Assembly (NCBI RefSeq): GCF_044383835.1
Contig: NZ_JBISEP010000013.1
Span: 6,085 to 70,084 of the forward strand
Length of the DNA: 64,000 nucleotides
From: Paraliobacillus sp044383835
Lineage (GTDB): Bacteria > Bacillota > Bacilli > Bacillales > Amphibacillaceae
Reading direction: 5' to 3'
The notes beneath the pieces were generated by a model. The model saw only the letters and a program-made list of their open reading frames with translations. It ran no database searches and was not told the origin of the DNA. Below, piece by piece: positions 1 through 10,151 of the stretch (position 1 is the first letter of the stretch; every line of letters starts with the position of its first letter). The translations under genes were made by a program, and so were the position numbers.

Positions 1-686
1 TCATGTATAGTAATATTTTCTTCTCCAAACAAGATTGATAAAATTTGTTGCGGCGTATTGCCTTCTCGAATCAAAGTAGAGATAGGCGGAATCATCGCAA
101 TCCGTTTTTCAACCTGTGAGATTGTTTCATCTGTTGCACCAGGCATCACTTGAATAATAAAACCACCTGCAGCTAGTATACTGTGATCTGGATTGACTAG
201 CACACCAGCACCAACTGCTGATGGAACTTGCTCGGAGCTGGCAAAATAATAAGTGAAATCCTCTCCTATTTCTCCAGAAACGATAGGTACTTGACCGGTG
301 AAGTGTTCTTTTAGACCTAAATCTTTCACAACACTTAAACTACCTGATGTACCTACTGCTCGCGCTACATCTAACTTCCCATTACTATTTAGGTCAAAAT
401 CGATATGCGGATTTGTGATATAACCACGCACCTCTCCATTAGCATTTGCATCAGCTACAATAGGCCCCGTTGGCCCGTCTCCCTCAACTTTTACAGTTAA
501 TTTATCGTTTCCTTTAAGCATAGCCCCCATCATGGTTGTAATTGTAATTGTTCTACCTAGCGCCGCGGACGCTGTTGCCCATGTATCATGTCTCCTTCTA
601 GCTTCTTCCACCGTTTCGGTTGATTGTATCGCATAAGCTCTGATTGTTCCCTTAAAGGCGGTCGCTTTAATTAAATAATCCTTCAT
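1..686 (-). CDS. hslO: Hsp33 redox-regulated chaperone HslO (3' end outside window)
   Basis: Reads from ATG at 686 towards the left edge, giving about 228 residues beginning MKDYLIKATAFKGTIRAYAI, the typical Hsp33 N-terminus, with the conserved TASAALGRT and VEGDGPTGPI segments. Hsp33 proteins are about 290 residues, so the C-terminal zinc-binding cysteine switch (CxC and CxxC) should lie just beyond base 1 and cannot be checked here. Family role: cytosolic holdase chaperone activated by oxidative unfolding. It follows coaX by one base (coaX stop at 688-690), as in Bacillus, and is probably in the same transcript. Confidence 0.95.
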   Translation of the reverse strand, partial: MKDYLIKATAFKGTIRAYAIQSTETVEEARRRHDTWATASAALGRTITITTMMGAMLKGNDKLTVKVEGDGPTGPIVADANANGEVRGYITNPHIDFDLNSNGKLDVARAVGTSGSLSVVKDLGLKEHFTGQVPIVSGEIGEDFTYYFASSEQVPSAVGAGVLVNPDHSILAAGGFIIQVMPGATDETISQVEKRIAMIPPISTLIREGNTPQQILSILFGEENITIH

Positions 687-687
687 T

Positions 688-1473
688 TTACTGTAATGCT
701 CCTTTTTTTCTTAGTTTTTTGTATATCGTGTATAACCCTTTCAAAGTGAGTGCAGGATCCACAACATCAATTGTGCTAGACTCATCTGACATTAGTGTAG
801 ATAGACCACCTGTAGCGATTACAGTTGGCTCATTCGGGCTAACTTTTTTGAATCTACGAACAACCTCGTCTACTTGCCCGACATAACCATAATAAATTCC
901 TGATTGCATTGCTTCTACCGTAGATAGACCAATAATTTGCTCCGGTTGCGTTATTTCAACCTTTGGTAATTTAGCAGCCTTAGTATACAGCGCTTCTAAC
1001 GATATATTTATTCCTGGTGTAATAGCACCACCGACATACTCAGCTTGTTCATTGATATAACAATATGTAGTCGCTGTTCCAAAATCAATAATAATTAGTG
1101 GTGCGCCATATTCCTGAATCGCTCCTATAGCATTCACTATTCGATCGGCTCCTAATTCTTTTGGATTGGGATATTTAATTTTTAATATGGATTCCATCGA
1201 TTGATTCCCCACAATAATTGGTTCTTGTTTAAAATATTTCTTTGACATACTATCTAACGCGTACATAATTGGTGGGACAACGGAAGAAATAATTACTCCT
1301 TGAATATCAGAGAAAGATAACGATTCATGTTGAAAAAAAGATTTAATAAGCATTGCAAATTCATCTTCTGTCTTATCTCTGTCTGTTTTAATCCTCCACT
1401 GATATTTTAATTTGTCATTTTTAAAAATGCCTAGCACGGTATTGGTATTCCCTATATCTAATACAAAAATCAC
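688..1473 (-). CDS. coaX: type III pantothenate kinase
   Basis: First step of coenzyme A synthesis, phosphorylation of pantothenate by the ASKHA-fold type III enzyme. The phosphate-binding motif DIGNTNTVLG lies at the N-terminus, GADRIVNAIGA near residue 100 and IIDFGTATT near residue 125, all family signatures. The open frame extends to a TTG at 1485, but I choose GTG at 1473 because GGTGATC, complementary to the 16S 3' tail, lies just upstream and the protein then begins MIFVLDIGNTN like its homologues. About 261 residues, full length. It lies between ftsH and hslO, the standard Bacillus order. Confidence 0.93.
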   Translation of the reverse strand: MIFVLDIGNTNTVLGIFKNDKLKYQWRIKTDRDKTEDEFAMLIKSFFQHESLSFSDIQGVIISSVVPPIMYALDSMSKKYFKQEPIIVGNQSMESILKIKYPNPKELGADRIVNAIGAIQEYGAPLIIIDFGTATTYCYINEQAEYVGGAITPGINISLEALYTKAAKLPKVEITQPEQIIGLSTVEAMQSGIYYGYVGQVDEVVRRFKKVSPNEPTVIATGGLSTLMSDESSTIDVVDPALTLKGLYTIYKKLRKKGALQ

Positions 1474-1633
1474 TATGATCACCAACTCTATATTGATTTA
1501 AAAATCCACTTAATAAAAACTTTATTTTTGACTAATTTTATCGTTTCTCACCTTTTAATTCAAATAAGATTACCTCTTATCTTTTATTTTGAACAAAAAC
1601 CACATTCCTAACACTCTAATAAAACAAACAAAA

Positions 1634-1660
1634 AAGGAAGGTGACGCGAACACCTTCCTC
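1634..1660 (-). terminator. intrinsic terminator of ftsH
   Basis: Eight-base perfect stem (GGAAGGTG at 1636-1643 with CACCTTCC at 1651-1658) followed on the minus strand by a run of T. It lies 10 bases past the ftsH stop, so coaX-hslO is probably transcribed separately or by readthrough. Confidence 0.8.
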
Positions 1661-1670
1661 TTTTTACGTA

Positions 1671-3671
1671 TTATTCTTTTTTATCTGAATCTACATCCAT
1701 TTGAGTTTGATTCGGTTCGCTATCAGAGTCAGAAGTTTGTTCATCAGATGTTTTTGATTGTATGTTTACTTTTACATCTTGATTGCTTGACTGATCATTT
1801 TCCACGGATGGTTCTGGTGCTTTACCATCTTGTTCAGAAACGACCGGATCAGGTAACACACCGTCTTCAAATAAAGATTTGATTTGCGCAGCATCTAGTG
1901 TTTCGATTTCTAACAATGTTTGAGCCACTAGTTCTAACTTATCTTTATTTTCGGTAAGAATGTCTTTAGCCCTTGCATAACACTGGTTAATAAAGCTTTG
2001 GATTTCTTGATCAATTTCATATGCAATAGCATCACTATAATTAGATTCATTTTGCATATCACGACCAAGGAATACTTGTCCGCCGGAGCTTCCAAATTGT
2101 AGCGGGCCAATTTTATCACTCATTCCATACTCGGTAACCATCTTACGAGCAATATTTGTTGCACGTTCAAAGTCATTATGAGCACCGGTACTTACTTCAC
2201 CAAAAATTACTTCTTCTGCTACACGACCACCAAGCAGACCTGTAATTTTATCTAGAAGTTCTGGCTTTGTCATAAAGTATCGATCTTCTTTTGGTAGCAT
2301 GACAGCATAACCACCAGCTTGCCCACGAGGTACAATCGTAACCTTGTGTACCATATCCGCTTCATCTAGCACCATACCAATAATCGTGTGCCCACTTTCG
2401 TGATACGCGACAATATTCTTTTCTTTTTCAGAAATAACTCGACTTTTCTTAGCTGGACCTGCAATCACTCGATCAATGGCTTCATCAACATCAATCATTT
2501 CAATTTTTTCTTTATCGCTTCGAGCAGCAACTAATGCCGCTTCATTTAACAGATTTTCTAAATCTGCACCTGAAAATCCAGGTGTACGCATTGCAATCGT
2601 TTTTAGTGATACATCTTCAGCAAGCGGTTTATTACGTGCATGTACTTTTAATACATCTTCTCGACCACGTAAGTCTGGACGATCTACGGTAATTTGACGA
2701 TCAAAACGACCAGGTCTTAACAACGCAGGGTCCAAAATATCCGGACGGTTTGTTGCTGCGATAATGATAATGCCTTCATTCTCACCAAACCCATCCATTT
2801 CAACTAATAATTGGTTTAATGTCTGTTCACGCTCATCATGCCCGCCACCTACACCGGCTCCACGTTGGCGTCCAACAGCATCAATCTCATCAATAAAGAT
2901 AATACATGGTGCATTTTTCTTCGCATTCTCAAATAAATCACGCACACGAGAAGCACCAACACCAACAAACATTTCAACGAAATCAGAACCACTTATAGAA
3001 AAGAACGGAACCCCAGCTTCACCAGCAACTGCTCGTGCAAGCAATGTTTTACCTGTTCCTGGTGGACCTACTAATAGCACACCTTTAGGGATTTTCGCTC
3101 CGATTGCTGAGAATTTACGTGGGTCTTTTAAGAAATCAACGACCTCTATCAGCTCTTGCTTCTCTTCATCAGCACCAGCAACATCTTTAAATCTCACTTT
3201 CTTCTTCTCTTCACTATACATCTTAGCCTTACTCTTACCAAAATTCATGACACGGCTTCCACCGCCCTGTGATTGGTTAAGCAGGAAGAAAAATAAGATG
3301 AATATAATCACAAATGGAATTAAAGAAGTTAATATCGTTAACCATGCATTCGGTTGTTCTTCTTCTTTCCAGGTTAAAATTCCTTGTTTATCACCCTGTT
3401 TTGTAATTTCAGCAACAATTTCAGTGTTATCTGGAACATTTGTTACAAATGAAGTATCTTCTTTATCTGCTAATTCCCCAGTAATTTGCACAACACCATT
3501 AGATGGTCTCATGTTCATTTCAGCAATATTTCCTTTATCAAACTGTTCCATAAATTCACTTACACTATACTCTTTTTGTTGATTATTTTGTCCAGTAAAT
3601 ACTCCCATAATGGAGATTACTACGATAAATATAACAAAATAAAAAATAACATTACGTACGATTCTGTTCAT
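1671..3671 (-). CDS. ftsH: ATP-dependent zinc metalloprotease FtsH
   Basis: Membrane-anchored AAA+ protease that degrades misassembled membrane proteins and regulators; in B. subtilis it also supports Spo0A activation at the start of sporulation. Visible parts: TM1 near residues 6-24, an extracytosolic domain, TM2 near 111-131, Walker A GPPGTGKT near 202-209, Walker B IIFIDEIDAVG near 258, the second region of homology (ATNRPDILDPALLRPGRFD) and the zinc site HESGH near 430. The last 60 residues form an acidic, Ser/Gln-rich tail. 666 residues is usual for Bacillaceae. Strong GGAGG ribosome site precedes ATG 3671. Confidence 0.98.
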   Translation of the reverse strand: MNRIVRNVIFYFVIFIVVISIMGVFTGQNNQQKEYSVSEFMEQFDKGNIAEMNMRPSNGVVQITGELADKEDTSFVTNVPDNTEIVAEITKQGDKQGILTWKEEEQPNAWLTILTSLIPFVIIFILFFFLLNQSQGGGSRVMNFGKSKAKMYSEEKKKVRFKDVAGADEEKQELIEVVDFLKDPRKFSAIGAKIPKGVLLVGPPGTGKTLLARAVAGEAGVPFFSISGSDFVEMFVGVGASRVRDLFENAKKNAPCIIFIDEIDAVGRQRGAGVGGGHDEREQTLNQLLVEMDGFGENEGIIIIAATNRPDILDPALLRPGRFDRQITVDRPDLRGREDVLKVHARNKPLAEDVSLKTIAMRTPGFSGADLENLLNEAALVAARSDKEKIEMIDVDEAIDRVIAGPAKKSRVISEKEKNIVAYHESGHTIIGMVLDEADMVHKVTIVPRGQAGGYAVMLPKEDRYFMTKPELLDKITGLLGGRVAEEVIFGEVSTGAHNDFERATNIARKMVTEYGMSDKIGPLQFGSSGGQVFLGRDMQNESNYSDAIAYEIDQEIQSFINQCYARAKDILTENKDKLELVAQTLLEIETLDAAQIKSLFEDGVLPDPVVSEQDGKAPEPSVENDQSSNQDVKVNIQSKTSDEQTSDSDSEPNQTQMDVDSDKKE

Positions 3672-3839
3672 TGCCTACCTCCTCCCAAGCGAGAAAACTA
3701 TAGTAAATAGTATCATAACAAAAAGGGCGATTACAACTATTTGCATTTACCTTTAGCTATGTTACTTTAATTTTCTTATACCCTAAACTTTAATTATTAT
3801 GAAAAACACCATTCAACAACGATATTTCTTCAATAGACG

Positions 3840-4382
3840 CTACTCACCACCATAAATATGTGGTTTCAACACTCCTATGTATGGTAAATTCCGATATTTT
3901 TCTTGATAATCTAATCCATATCCAACGACAAACTCATTTGGAACTTGAAACCCAACAACATCTGCTTTGATGTCAACTGTGCGCCCCTCTGGCTTATCAA
4001 GTAATGTGACAATTTTAATTGAATTTGCTTTTCGGTATTTAAACAAATCCACTAAATAACTCAGTGTTAGACCACTGTCGATGATATCTTCAATGATTAA
4101 CAAGTCTCTGCCTTCTACTTTTGTGTTTAAATCTTTTTCAATTTTCACTTCACCTGATGAGCGCATATCTTCACCGTAACTAGACACATCCATGAAGTCC
4201 ATTTCTAAATATGTATCCATACAACGAAGGATATCAGACATAAAAGGTAATGCGCCTTTTAGCACCCCTATTGCTAATGGAAAACGGTCTTGATATTCCT
4301 CAGATAATTGCTGTCCTAAATCTTTACACTTTTCCTCTATTTCTTGTTGTGAAACCAATATTTTTTCAATATCTTTATGCAT
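3840..4382 (-). CDS. hpt: hypoxanthine phosphoribosyltransferase
   Basis: Purine salvage: converts hypoxanthine (and guanine) plus PRPP to the mononucleotide. The PRPP-binding motif IIEDIIDSGLTL is near residue 95, and the family sequences VLKGALPFMSDILR and DFMDVSSYG are clear. The frame is open back to 4409 inside tilS, but the start at 4382 has AGGAGGG eight bases upstream and yields MHKDIEKILVS, as in Bacillus HprT (about 180 residues). It sits 10 bases after tilS, so the two are surely cotranscribed; B. subtilis TilS and HprT also interact to activate ftsH. Confidence 0.96.
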   Translation of the reverse strand: MHKDIEKILVSQQEIEEKCKDLGQQLSEEYQDRFPLAIGVLKGALPFMSDILRCMDTYLEMDFMDVSSYGEDMRSSGEVKIEKDLNTKVEGRDLLIIEDIIDSGLTLSYLVDLFKYRKANSIKIVTLLDKPEGRTVDIKADVVGFQVPNEFVVGYGLDYQEKYRNLPYIGVLKPHIYGGE

Positions 4383-4392
4383 TCCGACCCTC

Positions 4393-5799
4393 CTAAAAAT
4401 GTTCTGCACCCTTATATTCTAGCTGAATATATTGCTTCACTTGTTTTTGGTTTGGAATCATTCCTTTAGTTAAACCTATTATCCATAATACATGTCCTTC
4501 TTGATCAACGACTAAAGGCCATTGATCCCTTTTCTGTAATGGGATTTTCTTATCTATAAAGATGTCCTTTACTTTCTTGCTACCTCCTAATCCCTTCACA
4601 TACATTCGATCACCAGGTTTTCGATAACGAACAATGAATGGAGAGTATTTCTCTTTATTACTTACTGGTAATATTAATGTATTCTTCCTCTTCACATCGG
4701 AAATATTATCATGTTTAAGACTTGCCAGTAATTTGTTGCCTGAAGGTAAGGTGGTATTCCCTGGAACAGGTAATGAAGTAGAAAAGTACGGTACATCTTT
4801 GTTATTAGACGCAAACAAAATTGTTTCATAAGATTTATGTAATTTCAAACAATTTGGTAAGTCCACCGTCACATTTGCACGATCACTATGTAAAAGGTTA
4901 AAAAACTGTTGCTCATGTTCATAAGATAGCCCAGAAGGAATAGTACGGTATAGATAGTTTAATATTAGATGAAACATCCTTCTTTGTAAAGCAAACGGAT
5001 ATGTTTTCAAAAGATTAATTGATATACTAACAGTTGATTGCTCTACTGGCGAATCTAATACATTTTCTAGCGCTTTTTTAGCCTGTTCTTCTAAATAATC
5101 ATGATCCGCACTAATCGACTCGCTTAATTTTTGTATAGAATGATGAAGGTTTGGGTTTTGATTCTTCAACAAAGGTAAAAGGTGTTTACGAAAATAATTT
5201 CTAGTATACACATCTTGATCATTTGATGGGTCTCGCCTTGGAACAATACCACTATTCTTACAATAAAACTCAATCATGTCTTTGTTAATTGCTAGGAATG
5301 GTCGTACTAAATAACCTGTGGCAAAGGGGCGTTTCATCGGAATACCCTTTAGTGCACTAGGGTTCGCACTTCTCGTCATTCGCATAAACATCGTCTCGAT
5401 TTGATCATCTCCATGATGACCTAGCACTAGATAATCTGCTTGATATTGGTTCATTTTTTCTTCAAAAAATGTATATCTAAGTCTTCTTGCAGCTTCTTGC
5501 GTACCTAAGCGTTCTTCTTGTTTTAGCTTTGGGACATCCACTTTTCCGCCTTCAAACGTAATATTATAAGTTAAGCAAAACTCACTGACATACTGTATAT
5601 CGGCTTCCGCATCCGCCCCTCGCAAACAATGATTAATCGCTATGGCAATAATTGTCCAGTTCCACTGTTGTTTTTGTGCATTTAAATAATGTAGTAAAGC
5701 CATTGAATCTGGCCCTCCAGATACACCGACAACAAGCGTTGCCCCTTCATGAAATAATTGGTGTCTTTTTACAAATTGATTGACTTTTTGTTCTAGCAT
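4393..5799 (-). CDS. tilS: tRNA(Ile)-lysidine synthetase
   Basis: Essential N-type ATP pyrophosphatase that converts C34 of the CAU-anticodon tRNA-Ile to lysidine so that it reads AUA. The PP-loop SGGPDS is at residues 27-32, followed by AINHCLRGADAEAD and the LGHHGDDQIETMFMR signature near residue 130. The C-terminal 120 residues match the TilS substrate-binding domain (RKPGDRM, GGSKKVKDIFIDKKIPLQ). 468 residues, full length. It lies between yabT and hpt as in B. subtilis. Confidence 0.97.
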   Translation of the reverse strand: MLEQKVNQFVKRHQLFHEGATLVVGVSGGPDSMALLHYLNAQKQQWNWTIIAIAINHCLRGADAEADIQYVSEFCLTYNITFEGGKVDVPKLKQEERLGTQEAARRLRYTFFEEKMNQYQADYLVLGHHGDDQIETMFMRMTRSANPSALKGIPMKRPFATGYLVRPFLAINKDMIEFYCKNSGIVPRRDPSNDQDVYTRNYFRKHLLPLLKNQNPNLHHSIQKLSESISADHDYLEEQAKKALENVLDSPVEQSTVSISINLLKTYPFALQRRMFHLILNYLYRTIPSGLSYEHEQQFFNLLHSDRANVTVDLPNCLKLHKSYETILFASNNKDVPYFSTSLPVPGNTTLPSGNKLLASLKHDNISDVKRKNTLILPVSNKEKYSPFIVRYRKPGDRMYVKGLGGSKKVKDIFIDKKIPLQKRDQWPLVVDQEGHVLWIIGLTKGMIPNQKQVKQYIQLEYKGAEHF

Positions 5800-5909
5800 A
5801 TGCGACTCATCTTCTTTCCAAGATTGATAAACAAGTATATCCTATCATGTTTTACATCACTTGAACACCATTGGACGCTTGATATAAAGATATGATTATA
5901 TAATTGTTT

Positions 5910-6866
5910 TTAGATAAAGAAGTAATAGAAAAGGAAAAACAATATGGAGACAAATCCAATTGCCCAGATCTCGATTAAAGGAAAGGTTGTGTCTTCAATC
6001 ACTTTTTTCATCAACTTATTATTTGATATAGGTTGATGAGATCGCGTCGGCACTTGTCTTTTTATCAATACTTGATTCAACTCCTTTAACATATGCGATC
6101 CAGAGTGATAGTATCCTTTTAATGCCCGCTCTAAACATACTCGATATGTCTGTAATACCGTTGCTTGTTTAAGCTTATTAATTAACGTTTGCTCTGGATT
6201 CGCCCCTCTTTCAAATTGATTTGGATAAGCGTAATGCAAAGCGAGCATAACAACAGCGAATAAATCATACCTCGGCTCAGCTTTTCTTGTACCAAGCTGC
6301 CAATATCCACGATCATAAAACTCGGTATATTCTTTAATAGAACGACCAATTCGGGTCATCCCTCCTACATCAATCCACCGTATTTTCGGAGGGGTATCTG
6401 TCACAAGTACATTATCTAGCTTTAAGTCACCAAATACCCAACCGTGTTGATGTAATCGATCTAAATCTGATAGTAATTGCAATAAAAATACACCAAACCA
6501 ATCTTTACTTCTTTGCTTTAAAAATGCATCTACTGGTACGCCTTTAACATATTCCATTACATAGAACGATAGGCGTACACCGTTGGATAATAAAATATCA
6601 TCTACATCAAACAAACAAGGTCCAAGTGTGCGACCTTGGACCTTGTTCAACTGCTTTAATACGTTTACTTCAGTAATAATTGAAGCATTTTTTTGGCTTA
6701 TTTTTAATGCTACTTTTTTGCCATCCATTCGCTGACATAAATAAACAGATCCAATTGCCCCTTTTCCAAGTAAAGATATCACTTTATATCGATGTTTATG
6801 CCAATGGCCTTGAATCAATGAGCCTTTGGGAAAGCTAGTTACCTGTTTGCTCAAATGTAGATTCAT
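5910..6866 (-). CDS. yabT: YabT-like serine/threonine protein kinase with C-terminal membrane anchor
   Basis: Hanks-type kinase of 318 residues. A glycine-rich loop (LLGKGAIGSVYLCQ) lies near residues 33-46, a VALK lysine near 55, and a catalytic loop FGDLKLDNVL near 145 that keeps the D-x-K-x-x-N pattern but has G in place of the usual HR. The DFG position reads DVG. A hydrophobic segment at the last 20 residues would anchor it in the membrane. In B. subtilis YabT is expressed in sporulation and activated by DNA. The start at 6866 overlaps yabS by 32 bases and has AGGAG upstream, so translation is probably coupled. Confidence 0.88.
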   Translation of the reverse strand: MNLHLSKQVTSFPKGSLIQGHWHKHRYKVISLLGKGAIGSVYLCQRMDGKKVALKISQKNASIITEVNVLKQLNKVQGRTLGPCLFDVDDILLSNGVRLSFYVMEYVKGVPVDAFLKQRSKDWFGVFLLQLLSDLDRLHQHGWVFGDLKLDNVLVTDTPPKIRWIDVGGMTRIGRSIKEYTEFYDRGYWQLGTRKAEPRYDLFAVVMLALHYAYPNQFERGANPEQTLINKLKQATVLQTYRVCLERALKGYYHSGSHMLKELNQVLIKRQVPTRSHQPISNNKLMKKVIEDTTFPLIEIWAIGFVSILFFLFYYFFI

Positions 6867-7575
6867 CTTCTCGATTCCTACTCCTCATTAATTTTGATTT
6901 CCCAAATTGATACATCGCTTCTTTTAATGCTGGACCCGTTGGTGTGATTCCACCACTTGTGAGCTTTGGAAAAACAGAAGATATCGCATCTAGTTTTTCT
7001 GACCAATCAATAATTTGTTGAATCGTTTTTCGTTTGCCTGGAAACGAGTAAATTGCAAATCGATTCTTCCCAATACGCGCATTCATACTAATGGATAAAT
7101 CCATTAATGCCTCTTTTACTGTTGGTAGCTTATGTTGCATACTTGCGCTTGTATCTACCAACACAAGAACTTCAACATTGCATGTTTCCCCAAGATCTTC
7201 AACAACTTCCATTACTTCACCTCGTTGTTCCGGAGGTAAAGACTCTACCGTTTGATTAGGCCCTAAAATTTGCTTCAACTCCTGATTGACTACTCCTTGT
7301 AACGTTTGTGTCATTGCTTGCTTCGTAACAGTTTGAACAGTTTGTGATAATGCCTGTTGATAAACAATTTGACTTATTCCCTCACCTGCCCGAGCGATTT
7401 CTTCCACTTCTTCTAATCCTGGTGGATTTTCCAGCTGATTATCTTCTAATACACCAATTACATTAACAGCGATTCCTTGTTGTGCCACTAGAGTTGCAAT
7501 CATTGATGGATCTTCACCTTGATTCGAACAACCATCTGTTATTAATAATATTTGCTTTAATGTTCCTTTTCTCAT
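6835..7575 (-). CDS. yabS: YabS-like von Willebrand factor A domain protein
   Basis: 246 residues. The C-terminal half is a vWA domain with the metal-ion-dependent adhesion site start LVLVDTSASM near residue 136 and the later TSGGITPTGPAL threonine/glycine segment. The N-terminal 80 residues (ILLITDGCSNQGED) resemble the tail of another vWA fold, and a Gln/Thr-rich linker joins them. The biochemical role is unknown; it always travels with yabT downstream of spoIIE in Bacillus. Start supported by GGAGGAG upstream. Confidence 0.85.
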   Translation of the reverse strand: MRKGTLKQILLITDGCSNQGEDPSMIATLVAQQGIAVNVIGVLEDNQLENPPGLEEVEEIARAGEGISQIVYQQALSQTVQTVTKQAMTQTLQGVVNQELKQILGPNQTVESLPPEQRGEVMEVVEDLGETCNVEVLVLVDTSASMQHKLPTVKEALMDLSISMNARIGKNRFAIYSFPGKRKTIQQIIDWSEKLDAISSVFPKLTSGGITPTGPALKEAMYQFGKSKLMRSRNREDESTFEQTGN

Positions 7576-7671
7576 GTTATTGCGCTCCTCCTATGCCTTT
7601 GTCATTAACCGTATTTCATAGCATCATTCTCGACAAAACGATAGAAGTTTATACAGTCAAACAGAAAAAGA

Positions 7672-10122
7672 TTAGTTTGCTTGCTTCTGACAAAAAGGGA
7701 TTGTTGCCCACTTAGGTTGAAATTTCGAAATTTTTGCAACAACTAATGTCATGTCATCCACAATCGCTCCTTCTGTTGCTCGAATCACTTCTTCCAATAG
7801 AATATCAGCAATGTCTTGCGGATCGTCTGTTTCCAATTCTCTTAATTTCCGCTTAAGCCACGCATCCATGTTTTCAATATGTTTTGGTCCATCAAAAATG
7901 CCATCGCTTGCCATAATCAATATATCTTCATCTTTGAGCTGGTCATGTACTACCTCAACATCTACATCCTGAATAATTCCAATTGGTAAATTGCTTGCTT
8001 GAATCATATGAAGCTGATTTCCCCGTTTTACAAAACTTGGTGTAGAACCAATCTTCAAAAATTGCACTCCAGCATGGTGTAAATCAATTACAGCAAGATC
8101 TAAGGTGGAAAAAATTTCATCACTAGTTCGAAGAGAAAGAACAGAATTAATCGATTTAATCGCTACGTGCTCATCGATACCTGACTGAAGAATCTGCTGT
8201 AACAACCGAAGTGTTTCTGAACTTTCTTCATGAGCTCGCGTCCCATTTCCCATTCCATCACTTATTGCAAGTGCATACTTTCCAGAACTAAGTTCCATTG
8301 CGGAATAACTATCGCCAGAAATAAAACCACCACCTCTGGCAGCATGTGCTACCCCTACATCAACAACAAACTTTTTAGCAGATGTGAAATATAAGTGGCA
8401 ATATCCATTTGGTAACGGCGATATCTCTTCCGTTTTCACCACAACCGTTTCTTGTAAAATATCAGAAAGAAGGGGAGCAATAATTTTTTGCCCTTCTCCA
8501 TGATATTCATACACAGATAAGTTCATTTCAATATCTATGTTTCCTTTTTTCAAGCTATAAATATCTAATTTCAAAATTTCAAAACCCATTTGTTTTAAAG
8601 CTGCAACAATGTCCATTTCTTGTTGTTCATGATTTTCTCTTTCTTTAACGATTTCTTTTGCAAAATCCCCCATTACTTCTGAAACACCTAATAATTGATC
8701 CGCTACAAAACGTCTACTTTCTCCTACCTGCTTTTTCAACTGCTGATTTGCTTGATAATAAGATAATTCTTCTTTCATTACTTCATACATTTTTTTTGAT
8801 TTGACACAATGGTTAGCAAATTTACAATGCAATAACTTATCAGTGCTTTGATCCTGTTCTAAATCTTGCTTTACATCGTTCATTAGCTCATATGTTTTGT
8901 CAAATTGCTGCACCCAACACCATTCTTTTTTAAAACAACTTTGGCATGTCCGCTCTGTTACATTACTCAAAAAATAATCAAGTTCTTTTTCTTCTTGTGT
9001 TTCTTTAATTTGTTCTTGTTTTTTTTGCATATCAAAGCTTTTTGATAAAGCTTGAAACACGTTGGAAAATTGCTCCATTCTATTTGCCGTTGCGTCTCGC
9101 ACCTTTTGTACATAGAGCTGCTGTTCTTTCGTATGTTCGTTTGTTCCTGGTATGTAACGTGCAACTGTTCGAATCCAATGTTCCGGTGTGAACATAAATA
9201 ATCCAATGGCAAAACCGGTTTCTAACAGCGAAGGAGTTAAAAGAGTCGTGCCCTCACCATGAATACCAAGCAATACAGTCCCAATTAATAAACCGAAACT
9301 AACACCTATCTTCCTCCACTCTTTTAACAAGCCACCTAAAAGTCCGCCAAAGGCAAGCAAACTCATCTGATAGATACTTCCAACACTTGCCAGGCTTAAG
9401 ATTAATCCCGCTACTACACCAACTGTAGACCCTATTGCAGCACCACCGATATAAGAAAGCCAAAGCACTAGATACCTTGATGCAATTTGTTCGATATTAG
9501 CTTCTGCTATCTCCCAACCGATCATCCCTGTTAATAACGATCCTAAAAGAATAATTAAGGAAATTACCTCTTCATTTTTCAAAGCAGGATTGTACCTTTT
9601 TGGTGATAGCAATGGAATACTTTGCATAAATATTAATACTAACACAGCACTTAATGTTGCTTCAGTTGCTGCTAACATCCATTGATAAATCGTTAACTTT
9701 TCAAACAATGCATAAACAGTCAACCTCGGTAATAAACTAGAAAAGAAAACAATGATTGGAATGATCTTATGTTGTTCTTTAAATGTTTGACATATTGCTG
9801 CAAAGAAAATAAATGTAACTGTCGCTGTTGCAATATAAAAACTATGTTGTCCAGTGATGGTTAAGCTACTGACTACCATGATCAGCATGATTGGTCGTAC
9901 TTTTTCCCTGCGTAAAAGCCAGATAGAGGCTAAGTAAGCAAGTACAAACGGTGACAGTAATTCCAAAACAACTGCTCGTCCTAATAAAAACGCGATAATA
10001 TATAAAATCCCTCCATGCTCCAGCATGAGTTTTCGAATATTATCCTTCCATTTTACTTTTCTTTTTTTCGTTTGCTCTTCATAACCACCCATCACTTTTG
10101 GTTCTGATAAAGTTTCCAACAT
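7672..10122 (-). CDS. spoIIE: stage II sporulation protein E, PP2C-type phosphatase
   Basis: Dephosphorylates SpoIIAA-P in the forespore to release sigma F, and also acts at the polar septum with FtsZ. 816 residues with about ten hydrophobic segments in the first 320 residues, a central regulatory region with cysteines (TCQSCFKKEWCWV), and a C-terminal PP2C domain containing GGGFISGDSYS and the metal-binding ISDGMGNG near residue 620, then MASDGIFDG near 755. Start ATG 10122 has AGGAG seven bases before it. yabS follows after 96 bases, and tRNA-Met lies divergently upstream. Confidence 0.97.
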   Translation of the reverse strand: MLETLSEPKVMGGYEEQTKKRKVKWKDNIRKLMLEHGGILYIIAFLLGRAVVLELLSPFVLAYLASIWLLRREKVRPIMLIMVVSSLTITGQHSFYIATATVTFIFFAAICQTFKEQHKIIPIIVFFSSLLPRLTVYALFEKLTIYQWMLAATEATLSAVLVLIFMQSIPLLSPKRYNPALKNEEVISLIILLGSLLTGMIGWEIAEANIEQIASRYLVLWLSYIGGAAIGSTVGVVAGLILSLASVGSIYQMSLLAFGGLLGGLLKEWRKIGVSFGLLIGTVLLGIHGEGTTLLTPSLLETGFAIGLFMFTPEHWIRTVARYIPGTNEHTKEQQLYVQKVRDATANRMEQFSNVFQALSKSFDMQKKQEQIKETQEEKELDYFLSNVTERTCQSCFKKEWCWVQQFDKTYELMNDVKQDLEQDQSTDKLLHCKFANHCVKSKKMYEVMKEELSYYQANQQLKKQVGESRRFVADQLLGVSEVMGDFAKEIVKERENHEQQEMDIVAALKQMGFEILKLDIYSLKKGNIDIEMNLSVYEYHGEGQKIIAPLLSDILQETVVVKTEEISPLPNGYCHLYFTSAKKFVVDVGVAHAARGGGFISGDSYSAMELSSGKYALAISDGMGNGTRAHEESSETLRLLQQILQSGIDEHVAIKSINSVLSLRTSDEIFSTLDLAVIDLHHAGVQFLKIGSTPSFVKRGNQLHMIQASNLPIGIIQDVDVEVVHDQLKDEDILIMASDGIFDGPKHIENMDAWLKRKLRELETDDPQDIADILLEEVIRATEGAIVDDMTLVVAKISKFQPKWATIPFCQKQAN

Positions 10123-10151
10123 ACCTTCACTCCTTGTATAGTATGTTGATT

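Noticed and set aside
2476..3582. Long plus-strand frames (73 and 272 codons) opposite ftsH
   Set aside because: Antisense shadows of the strongly conserved ftsH reading frame; no ribosome site and no family resemblance.
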